From: Owenia fusiformis
Taxonomy: Eukaryota; Annelida; Polychaeta; Sabellida; Oweniidae
DNA: 64,000 bases
Direction of reading: 5' to 3'
Assembly: GCA_903813345.2 (NCBI GenBank)
Contig: CAIIXF020000001.1
Span: forward strand, 51,417,885 to 51,481,884
The notes under the pieces were generated by a model. The model saw only the letters and a program-made list of their open reading frames with translations, was not told the DNA's origin and made no database searches. A program made the translations under genes and the position numbers. Shown piece by piece: positions 39,101 to 51,100 of this stretch (its first letter is position 1; every line of letters begins with the position of its first letter).

Positions 39101-42100
39101 GAATTCATACTATCAATTGAAGCTTTGAAAATGAATCTTATGAAAATGGTGGAGTTTGATGATAAGGATGCACGAGGTCATGGCCAGGATCTGATTTTGA
39201 GCTGGTTGACATACCATTGCAAGAAAGATATTTCCTGCAGCATTGACAGACTCCCCTGCTGTGGTTCCCATGGTTATCTGCATCACCCAGGCAACCTTCT
39301 CAGTGATCAGCTGCATGAACCCAAGGTGGTAAAGCACGGAGATAATGCAACTGAAGAAGATCACGATGGGCAGAAGCTGAAAGTCATTAAAACATGCATA
39401 AATGAGGTCAGGGGAGCTATTTGAGAAGGAAATATCAACATTTAGTAATATAATGATAATTTGGAGATATCAACATTAGTTGGTGCCATCTTCATACTTA
39501 TAAGCATATATTTTTTTGGCCTAAAGGATTATTGCTTCACCTTCATTGCAAATAGATGTTCCTCAAAAGTGTCACCAAACACGAACTTTGAGCCAGCATC
39601 TGTATGTGCAAGAAACTCGCTCACTCGAGAGCCGAGCCAGGTAAATGCCTGGCAGCCAAATGATGTGCGTATGATCAGGAGCCCAAACACCAATTGTAGA
39701 GTCATACCCATGAACACAGGTCTCCATTTCACTTTACTGGGATTGTTGGAGAAGAGATAGAGGAGTGAGATGAAAACTATAATTCCACTGAGAGAGATGA
39801 GGTTGCCCGGAAACTTCAAAGCTATATCTGCTATAATGTATGCTATAAATCCACCAGTTATGATAAACACCCCTAACCTGAAAGAACAACAAAGTACACT
39901 TCAAACAAATGAGAATACTATGAAAAGACAAACTTGTATATATTGAGGTATTTCTTCATACATGAAAAGTATTTTTAAAAGGAGATAAAACAACTTACCA
40001 TTTTAAGTATTTCCAGTATCTTCTCAGAAACACGACAACTGGTTCTATGCATCCAGTATAAATGTTATCTCCAAAATGTGTTTTTATTATAGAGCAGACT
40101 GTACAGAAAACTGCAAATGATGTGATGACAAGGAGTCTTATAGAGCCTTCATCACCGAACTTGTAATACATAGCATAGCCAAAATAACCTGCATAACCAA
40201 GAAGGAGAAGAATTCCGAAGCATCCCAATATTTGTGTTTCATATGATGCATAGAAATTTTGCAGTGTTCCTTGTGTGCGACCAATAGCTGAAATGCAGCA
40301 ATTAGATTCACTTGTTTCTGACTGTGTATCATCTTTGTGTTTTATTGGTGCACTAATGTCAGCATCAGTAGTAGCCACATGTATGTGTTTTCCTGTAGTA
40401 TCTACTTCACTTGATGTGTGACCATTCATAGCATTGTCAGCATTAACATCATCTTCAGTTGCATCAAATGCTAGGTTTACATGTACTACATCTAATGTAG
40501 TAGCTTTCTTGTCAGAGTAGTAGCTGTCATATGTTGGTTCCCTCCTCTTGTATACCCCTGAGGGTGTCAAACCCGACATGTTTCTATGATCGAATCCCTT
40601 TTTACATGAAACTTCAAGAAAGTTAACCCCAGAATGTTGACAAAGATCCTCTCACCCAGTTTCTCTTGCATCTAGTTTCTACCTAATGTCCAGTGAAAAC
40701 GTGTTGGTGAATTTACGAAATCACTTATGAAAGTATAATTTCATTGTTGTTCATATGAGAGTTTCATTGTTCTCAGAGATAACAAAGATTAATATATGCT
40801 TAGAGTTGGAGTATAGTTTATAAGAGTTAAGTTTATGAGAGTTAAGTAATCCATTGCATGATCTGACATTGAGAGTGTCATAAATTAAATTCAAAAGCTG
40901 ATGTACAGGTTAGAGATATTGCAGTATACATGTACAGTTATAACATTAGTTATGTAAGCAAAAAGCCTTCACTACTGGTAATGAGGGGAGATGTCAACGC
41001 GGTAGCCTGACAGTCGGCCCAGGGTATTTCAACATAAAGGCACTTCCTAGGGGGGGGGGGGGGGGGGGGGGCTACAGGGTCCAACCAGGAAGGTTCCTTT
41101 CAATTTTAAAATGAATTGTAAACCATGGATCTATTTTTAAATGTTAAAGTTTTAAATGATATTCTATTCAAATTCTATCACTGTTAAATTATATACTAGT
41201 ATCTGCTTTATATGGGCTTATTATTGACACCGACATGAATATTGTATAAATCTTTATTCCTTATCCTTATTTGACAAAAGTTAAGACACGTCTTATTTTA
41301 AGATGCTACTTGTAGCTCTTTTACATAGACATATCTTCAAAATCCATACTGATAATACTTTTCTTTGATTTGGTCCATATACTCGAACTCATATTGAGAG
41401 TGAAGTTTATAGATCAGTAGTTCAAAGCATGATTAAGATGTCATTGGATGGTGTTAACTTTAACTCCAAAGACAAATATTTTATTGTTAAAATAGAGTGG
41501 TTAAACTGAAACTTTGTACCAAAAATGCTCTAAAAAGGATAATATTATTTGAAAGTTGTCATGATGTTCCCTTCCGAGAACCATTTGGAACAAGAGCATG
41601 TGGGAACATAGACAAACACACCCAATTGTAACTTGTCAGTTAGTTGTAAGAACTGCTCCTTGTAAGTGTCAGAGAGGAATTTTATCTGTATGTCACCACA
41701 CTAACCTTGCTGAGGGAGTCTCCACATATATTAACAAGATATAGGTCTTGTCCTAATCATGTCTAGCATGCTCAGGGCTCTTGTTTACTATAAAACTAGA
41801 TTTGAAATCACTACTTATACTGTCATCTTTGTCACTTAGGTCAACTTTAATAATGAGAATGTCACCTTGAGACTAAGTTTATTCATTTCCCTGTTTTGTA
41901 ACTCATCAAGGGCTAGAAACATGTGGCTTGGCAATAGATGTTTGACTTTTTAAGGAGATTATTACTTATGGTCTCACTTTATCAGTTGCACCTTACACTT
42001 ACTGAGGTTCAACTCTCAGATTGTAATGCATAATGACAGGTTGCCCTTGTGGTTCTGTTCTGCCATATCGAATGTACAGTTGAACTGGGGCTAATCCATC

Positions 42101-45100
42101 ACTATCTTCCCATCATTTTGCTCAGTCTCCCTAAGACCGGAGAAAACATTAAAGGTTGAACTTTTATTGTGGTTAACCATACCTTAACTTTTAAATAGAT
42201 TAAACAGCAAAGTACAGTTTACAAAAAGAGTGTGATATTTGCTCACAGTCAATCAATAATAATTACTTTTTTAGCCTGTTATTTTTCTCACATCAGTAGC
42301 CATGCCCCTTTCATGGTCACTGAGAGGTACTTTTTCACCTGATACATTTCTACCAGGATTTAAAGGCCAGTCAATTGGTGAAAAAAAACAGCCTAACCTA
42401 GGACAAATTGCAATAGTTTGCAAACTTGGTTTAAATTGTTGATCAATATTCACCCTATATTATATCAAAAATATAGGAAAATATAATTAGTGGACAAATG
42501 TCAAATTTTATTAGATATACAAAATTTGGTAGAGCCCAATGTAATGATGTCAAGTAATAGCTCAAGGTAAATGGGCTGGCTAGCACATGCACAATGGAAA
42601 GTTCAACTCATATTTTGTTTTTAGTAAATTCTGGGATCTGGAAATTCTTCCTCATACATCATACTTAAAATGTCAAAATTCATTTTTTTAGATAAGCTAA
42701 TATTATCTCATGTCACAGAGTTACTATGGCAACCAATTATGATTTATTTACTTAAATCACCAAGCCAACTGTTTCTGAAGAAGTTACAAGTTGCATAATT
42801 TTCCTAATGAGTAATAGTCTAACCTTAGACATGTGGTAGTTGTTAAGAGTACTGAGTGTTGGGAGAAGTAAAACATGTAAAGTTGTTTTTGGCATAAAGC
42901 AACTGCGTAACATGGATACAACATGTTAGATTGCGGTGCACTGATGCATGATTGAAAGATAAAGCATCAGTAAAAATGATGTATTAGGTTTACTTTTATG
43001 GAAATGTCATTTATTTAAATATATTTGGCATAATTATTGTATGTTGTTGTATAGCAATGCAAATTAAAATGTTATGCCCAGAAAACCTGCCTCATCTGAA
43101 TACTACTGCACTTGGACCAGTCATGTTCAAATTGGCGGGTGTTTGCATATCAAGGTTTTTAACATCGAAGTACTCGTATATTGACAGAATAAAAACAGGA
43201 CTGAAAAAAGTGTTCAGTGTGAAGTTTCAGTTTACAGAAGTGTCTGGTGGTTATACAGGTTTTACTGTATATTGAAATATAATATAAGTATACATGTTAT
43301 TATCCCATTCGTAAATTTTAAATCTGTGATGTGGCCTTGTTAGTTGGCATTCATTTTATAATGTCCTCTAATTTAACTTATATTAGAAACCACAGTGCTT
43401 TATTAATGTAAGCTGGACTTTTTTATATTTTCAGGTACATTAGGGCCACCTATTGCTTCTAAAGATCACCACTATGCCTCAAGCCAACGAGCCCCCAGTC
43501 TTCCTCCAATGCCCTATCCTGACAGTGACGATGAAATTAACAATGGTACAGGACGTAGAAACTCTGGTATAAGTGACACAAGAAGTGAATATGGGGTTGG
43601 ATTGGACAATAATATAACAATGCAGAATGGACACTCACATACTATAGATAATAGCAGTCGAGTTAGTAAACAGAATTCAACCAACCAAACAAATCAAGGT
43701 AAAAATTATTATTGATAAACACGATGAAATACATATATCATTAATGAAATCATGTAATCCTTTATAATGATAAGATAGCTCTATATAACATAGTAGATGG
43801 AGTCCCATGCCATTAAAGTAGGGGAAACATGCAAAATGTGAAAGCAAACTGTTTGAAATGTTTTAAATCTTTGCACGCATGTGTACATAAAATGCATAGG
43901 AACAAAAAAAGGTATTCCTTCCAATGAGATATTTTTGATGTGCCCTTTATTTAATGGCCTTGTAGAACAATAATTACAACAAGGCAAATCTTTTCCAAAT
44001 ATTCTCAAATTTAACCACCACTCATCTGCCACCTAAAGAATAGACTGACTATTTCCACAATGTTTGGTTGATCATTGAAATAAATCAATAGAATTGATAG
44101 AAAGATGTCACTACCGAGGAGTATTCTATATTATCAGACACTTTATCAGAAATACCAACAAAATCTATTTTTGAGATGGTGTATTTATTTTGGTTTCCCA
44201 TATCTATATCTGTATATGGAGCTTTGATCTGCTTGTTTATCATTCTTTCATACTCTCACAACAACTCTGGCTGATTTGCTCTGAAATTCTAACCATGTGT
44301 CGTGTGGCCGCAACATTCCATGGCCATGTACCACAAGGCAAAAGGCCCTTATCCGTGAAATCCAATATGTTTAGTCTTCTAAAAGAGGAACATGGTCAGT
44401 TTGTGTGTTGTCCTGTGGTTACTTCATTCCATTCCGTAGTCTTGCATCAAGCCCATATATAACCCATTTACAAGACCATAGCAGGTTGGGAAGGAGGGTT
44501 TGTCATTGATACAAGACTGGCTGTTCATTTTGATTCCTTAATAGCTTTTTATTGTATCTTACATCTATTTGCATTAACAACGAATGTTTAATCTCACATA
44601 GGTGTATTATTTTGGACTGTAAGTCTGTGACTTAAAAAGTGACTCCATATTTTAGGTGCTGGTAAACAGTTACCCCCACCACCACCAGATGTCGCTCAAA
44701 ATGACTTGATGGTAAGATTGGGCCTGTTGCTAGGTGACAAATCTCCAGTCCCAGGAACAAATCCAGATGAGACATTTACGAGCGTGTCATCTTTGGGGAG
44801 TAGCGAACTGAACACACCTGACATCACCCACAGTGACGCCAGTCCGATGTCAACATTGACAGCAGGTAAGAGATGTCATATTTTATCTGAACAGTCATGA
44901 TGTCGTAAAATATTGAACAACATGTATGAGATGCATGTAGGTTCAAGGGTCGCAATATAGTTTGTTAAAGAGCATTTGATTAATTACATTAAAAACATGT
45001 TCATAATAGGATAGAGGAAGCTTTATTAGAATAGAAATTTACGGGACTTTCAAATTGTCTTCCTCCCTTTGATCGGCATCACATAAAAGACCAACTAAAG

Positions 45101-48100
45101 AAAAGGACAACAATGGCCTTTTCTTCTATATACAGACAGGATGTAGGTAAAATATGATTTATTGTGCATATTTTACTGTGTAAGGATGCTGGGCCCATCC
45201 TCTTTGCCACAATGTTTTATGAGCTTGCACTGGAAGTTTGGGAATAGAATTCAAAGGATCTAAAAAATTGTGTCATTCTTGCAAATCACTTCATTCTTAT
45301 GTCGGTTGTGAAATGACAATTGGATTTTACATGTATTTTTTTTATTAGAATAGTGATATATTGTTTAAAGGTATGATGGTATGTTTGAAACTGTCTCGTT
45401 GTCATTAAAAATGTATGTAAATCAGAAAAAAGTAATAATGCTAGAAAGGGAGTGCTAGAATTATGTTTTGATGTACAAGTTTGTCTGTTTGAGATCATTA
45501 TCCTGATATATGTACCACTTGTTCATAACTCTCCTGGCACCCTGAATCTAGATTTACTAGCCACCTAACCTCTGACTATGACATGGATTTTCAGATTTAA
45601 TGCTGATTGATCATAGTGAATTCAAATTTTGCCTTTGTGCATTTTGAATCTTAGGTTAATGTTAGCTGTTCATAGGCAGGTTATTTAGTTTCACGATTTT
45701 AACCATGTTTCTTTTGGATATAAGTTAGATCAAATCACATCTTATTTCAAGAGTGCAGGTGAAGTCAGGTATTTATTAAGGGTATCTCCTGGTAAGGTCA
45801 GCAGTAACAATCACATTAGCATTTAACTGCCATCAGGCAAACCCTACCACTCTTACCATAAAAAACGTCCAAACAATTATGAGAACATCTTGCATTGTTT
45901 ACTGGTACCTGAAGAATTTGGTAGTAAAGAACGGGTGATTAGTATTCAGTGGTGTAGGAATTACAGATCAGGAGAGGTTGAACAACGCTGACAGGGTGGA
46001 GAATTTCGAAATAATAAGAGGGGATGGATGCTTGATTGTTCTAATCATTTGATGTGTTTAACAGGTAAGCAGTTGTTTGTTGTGCTTAAGTTGAAAGAAA
46101 GGTACTTTCCATTTTAGTCAGTTTTGAGATGACAAAAATGTTGCAAGAAGACTTGACAAGAGTATAGCATGACTTTTCTGATATCTATAGATATCTAATC
46201 TAAAATGAATAACTGCTCTGATGATCTTATCGCAGTAAATCACCTTCAAGTTGAAATAAGGAATTATATTCTTGTAATAAAAGCAAGGGTTTCATAACCC
46301 TGCTTGTAAGCCTCAAATACTTCAAATACATTTTTGGAATGTCACGGCCATCAACATCTAGATGGAACATTAGATAAGCCGGGTTTTCTATGTTGAATAA
46401 ATAATTTGTTTTCTCAAAAGGCATGCACACAAGCTTTAAAATATATGAAATGTGTGACCCCTGCATATGATAACATTTCATGAATGCATTTTTTCTCACA
46501 TATGTCCCTCCTTGCTGTGATAGAGGTATAGTGATTAGAAAATAGCACATGTTAAACCCATAAAATGACTCAAATAGTAATAAAAGTAATTAGATATTGA
46601 TTGTTATAAAAACCAAGATGTTTGACTGAAGTTGTACTAAATACAAAATTTCCTGGATTAACAATGACATATTTCTGCTTGACAGGTAAGAGAAGTCATT
46701 TTTATTCCTTGTAAAGATAAAATATTTTAATCTTTATTTTTGACTTTTATGAAAAACCTGTCTTGCACAAGAAAAAACCCATAATATGGTAAAAACATGT
46801 TTCTTTAGATTAACATAGAAATTTGGCCACATTTCAATTTAACTTTAAAAAACATTAACTGGTTTTATCTTTCAGTCAGTCTATTGTAAATAATGTGATT
46901 AAAATAAAGCAGGAAGTTGCATTAACCTTTGCCTTGTGCAAGTCATCCATTTATTTACACATGTGTCTACAGCTTCATATTCAATGTTATAACTAAATGA
47001 TGTCTCAATCTCAGGGATGGTGTCCAAAATCAAGTTGAACAAAAGAAAATGATTTTGTTGAATGGAGGGGTTTGAGAAATCAAGTGAATGTAAATGGAAA
47101 ATTAACCTTTTCTAGGTTTTAATCTTAGTGCAAGAGAGAGAGAGAGGCCAAAAACCAACTCATATTTCACAACTATTGATATTTTGAACATCATCCCTTA
47201 AACTTTGAGAATGTGCCTAGGAATTTAGTCATTCTGGCAAATACAACTTAGTGATGACAGATCACTATTTGACAAATTGTTTTCCATGTTCAACATTTTT
47301 GGTAAGTAAACTTACATTATCTGGTAGATATGTCCAAGAAACAGATATTCTACAGGAGTTGAGTCAAACCAATATGAGAATATCACCCAATATATAGAAA
47401 TCAAGTACTATTTCTGTAGGAGAGGAAGGGAATTCTAAATGGATGTATTCTCAGCTTTTTAATTATGAAATATGAATAACAATTTCATCATGTGTAATCT
47501 AAGAAGCCATTTGGATACTATTTCAGAAATATCAGAATGTAAGTAAAAAACTGACTTACTTGAAAAATGTATCAATTATAATGTTTCAAAAATAAACTCA
47601 ATTTGAATAGGATTGTATTTTTACTTGTTGCGCATATTACACATTGCTGTTACAATAGTTTCATTTTCAAATCTTTAACTTCATTATATATTTTTTGATG
47701 TTTCCATTTATGAATTCACCTTACATAAACTCATATATTGACCATGTAAGGAGGATGGAATGTATATGCATGTTTGAGATGTTTCCTTTCATAACAGAAG
47801 TCAGTTATTATTGTGTCTGTAAATAACAAACTGGCAGCCAGTTTGGTGAATGGAGGCTCTCTCTATCCCATCATACTGTGCTACATTTGGGAGGTGTCGA
47901 GGTGGATGTTACAGGCTGGGATACCTGGGATGATAACTCCGTTTGTAGCATGTGCAACAGTTCGAATTAATAACTGTCACATACTTGGCCCGATGGACAG
48001 TTTGAAGAGCTCGAACAATGTAACACTTATTTGTGCCAGGATAATTCTAAAAACTGCCACACAAGTTCTGTTTATCTGTCAGCCATTGTTCAACTATAAC

Positions 48101-51100
48101 TATAATTTTATCTTCAAACATATCTTTTACTGATTTTTAATCATGTCAGTATCTCTGACATATGGGTCACTAGATTTATGAGTTTGTCCAGTATAAAAAA
48201 GTTACAAAAACATGAAGCTATATTAGTAAATAAAAGCATATAAATATAATGTCAAGGTTGGAAGTTTACCTCTTGACTACCAAGTGTGACGAGAGCTTTT
48301 GTCACCTAAGAAATGAACTTGAAACTGAGAGTGACAAGATAATCTGTCACAAACCAACTGCCGCCACAAAAAAGTTGGAGACTAACAATATCTCACCACT
48401 TGTGGTGGTGACATAATAAACTGTATATGAGAAACCTGCCACTGATATACAAGTTTCCCTCTTTTAGAAAATAGAATGTAAAAATTTGAATGTTATTTAA
48501 GGTCAGCCATTGATATATTTATTGAAGACAAAAAGCAATATAGAGAGAAAGTCAGTATCATGTAAACATATTTTACTTAATAATGTCACGATCGTAGAGA
48601 TCAATAGTTCTATATTTTATCTATTTAGTATGAGACTCACGTTGGTTTAATTGACACAGGCAGATAACACGTCCTCTGTAAACATTTTAGGATACGGATT
48701 CATTCATAAATCTCACAACTTTATTTTTAGTTCAGGGGTCACAGATTGTAAATAATTGATATCGACAGTTTCAATTGATTCTTAACAGTAAAAGTTACTG
48801 CTACTTGAAATGGGTATATTTCAAATGTATTAAAGTTAAACCAGTATAAATACATGAAAGTAAGGTTAACGAATTGAGAGCAATCATTTGACTTCACATG
48901 TCTCGAGAATAACCTTTTGTTTCATTAAAGAAAGACAAGTCTTGATCTACACCTGAAGGTATGTGACCAATTTTTTTATCAGTTAAAACAAATACATAAA
49001 ACGGTTCTTATCTTCTGATAGTTGGTTTAGCTGTCTTAATTATGTATACTGACACTTTTCAATGGTGTTATTTTGTAATGTAAACTCATATACCATGTCA
49101 TCTTCAGGACTCATCATCCATAGTCAGTTTTTGTCAAGGGGGTTCACTTTTCAAAAATTTCCAGGGAATTTGCTTTTGACAACTTTGGCCAAAAATCACT
49201 TAAAAAGTGCTCAGAATGGTGTAAAACTCCTTGGTTTTGAAAGATTTTTTTGGCCAAGGAGGGTTCCCTTGCACCCTGGGTACAGACCTGACTCTGATAT
49301 AAGATATTCTACATGAAATCATTAGGTGTGGATCTAACGAGGATCTAAGTATTATAACATGTAATGGTGGACAAAATGTTTTACCAGTGATTTTATACCA
49401 GGTATACGTATGACAAATAATATTTACTAGATATAAACATGTATGCATATGTAAACTGGGCCTTATCAATATCTTGGTCAATGTGACTTTTTATATATGG
49501 AATGTGTCGTGACTTGCCAAGTATATGTACAGACTGTTGGATCATTCTCACCACCCAGAGCGGATGTATCTGTCATATATCATATCATCTTAGACATTGA
49601 GATCATCATAAGATACTTTACAGGTGTTTCATTAGAATTTATGTCAACAGGCAAAAGTCTACGAATAAGAGATTGAAAACAGAGGCACATACACATCCAT
49701 GTGTTCTAGTGTTATTGACTCATAACACATGCCAGTATTATTATGATTTCTTGAATTTTATGTCACCTCCAAGAGGTTGTTATTTTGTCACCAACAGAAG
49801 TGGTGACATAGTGTTACAGTATTCAACTTTTTCACACACGATGTTTGGATTTTTTGGCTGTCTCCATCTGTAACAAATGACAGGTGGTAACATTTTGCAT
49901 GTTAATGCCTTGTATTCTACCTATTATAGTGAGTGTCATTCAGTGGTCAACATAGGTGGTTGGTATTGGTGGTTGGTATTGTGGTTGTCTCTATTCCAAA
50001 TGGTTGTATTTTTGTAATTGCAACCATGGTGTGAAGTATTTTTTTTATGTTTATGCCTTGTTTGAAATTGAAATATTTAAAATATGTTTGCATAAATATT
50101 CAAAAGAAGTAGTGTCTCAAGAGGTATTAGTTTACATCATAAGTTTCTTTTCATTCATAATTCACATGTGGGAATGACTTCATACATATGCAATGTTAGG
50201 CTTGGACTTTTTTTATTTATTAAAAATCCATAAAATGCATCTTCAAAGTGGGATTGGCTGCTTAGGAATTTTTTATCGATCTAAAAATGATACTCGAACA
50301 GGTTAACAAGGTCTAGACATCACAAGTTCAAATGGTTGATTGTAAATCTTGATCTCTTCATTTGTGCAAATGATATTTCTCATAAACACGCAATTATAAA
50401 ATTAATGAAATATGATAAGATGAGGGATATTAAAATGTTCTTGAATATTATATTGCTGGTATTATTTAATTGAATTTGTGAAAGGTGTTTTATTTTTCAG
50501 TTGATAGATTGGGTAGAAAATACCAGAAAGACAGTTATATACAGTTGTAAAACTTAGGAATTTAACAATGATACTTGAACAGGTTAATGTGGTCTAGATT
50601 TATGAATTCACAAAATTGGGTATACTGTAAATCATGATCTCTTTATTCATTCAATTGTATAAATACATTTTTGTGAGAAGTATCATTTTGCATTCTGTCT
50701 ACTGACCTCTGCCTGCTATGACTTGAAAATGGAAAATTTTGGTGGATGATTATTTGTTGAGAAGACAATATACTGGTGACTATAAAACATGTTTAATTCA
50801 CATATTACAGTGATCTCCCCAGCATTAAAGCAAGTGGGCGCAGCACCCACCTGAGATTTTGAAAATAGACTGGCACCCACCTGAAAATCCATTTGCACCC
50901 ACTTGAAAATGAGAAAAATCATGAAAAATTGGCATATTTTGACCAATTTTTGTCTGAATTGTAAAAATGAAAATTTTGCACCCACCTGAGAAAAAATCCT
51001 GAGGAGATCATTGTATTAGATATTCATGATTTCTAAATTACACATTTATTTGTTTTACAATGAATTACAATTTCACAATCATGTTCTTGTAATAAAAATG

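Larger units (their letters stand above)
25735..43434 (+). other. 17.7-kb TANC intron 2 hosting other elements
   Basis: This intron contains a truncated LINE (26658-27953), pogo-like MITEs (29905-30003, 32466-32648 and a fragment at 43200), a CpG-rich repeat (31221-31788), a candidate alternative first exon (35425) and the whole antisense SLC28 gene (36954-40579). The remaining stretches (28.0-29.9, 33-35.4 and 40.6-43.2 kb) show no coding exon that I can support. Confidence 0.75.

Noticed and set aside
37704-40332. Plus-strand and alternate-frame open frames across the SLC28 gene
   Set aside because: They are shadows of the conserved minus-strand exons, whose phases and motifs explain the sequence.
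47813-48133. 106-codon plus-strand frame in the TANC intron
   Set aside because: No conserved motif, no acceptor or donor in a suitable phase, and typical AT-rich composition after the first third.
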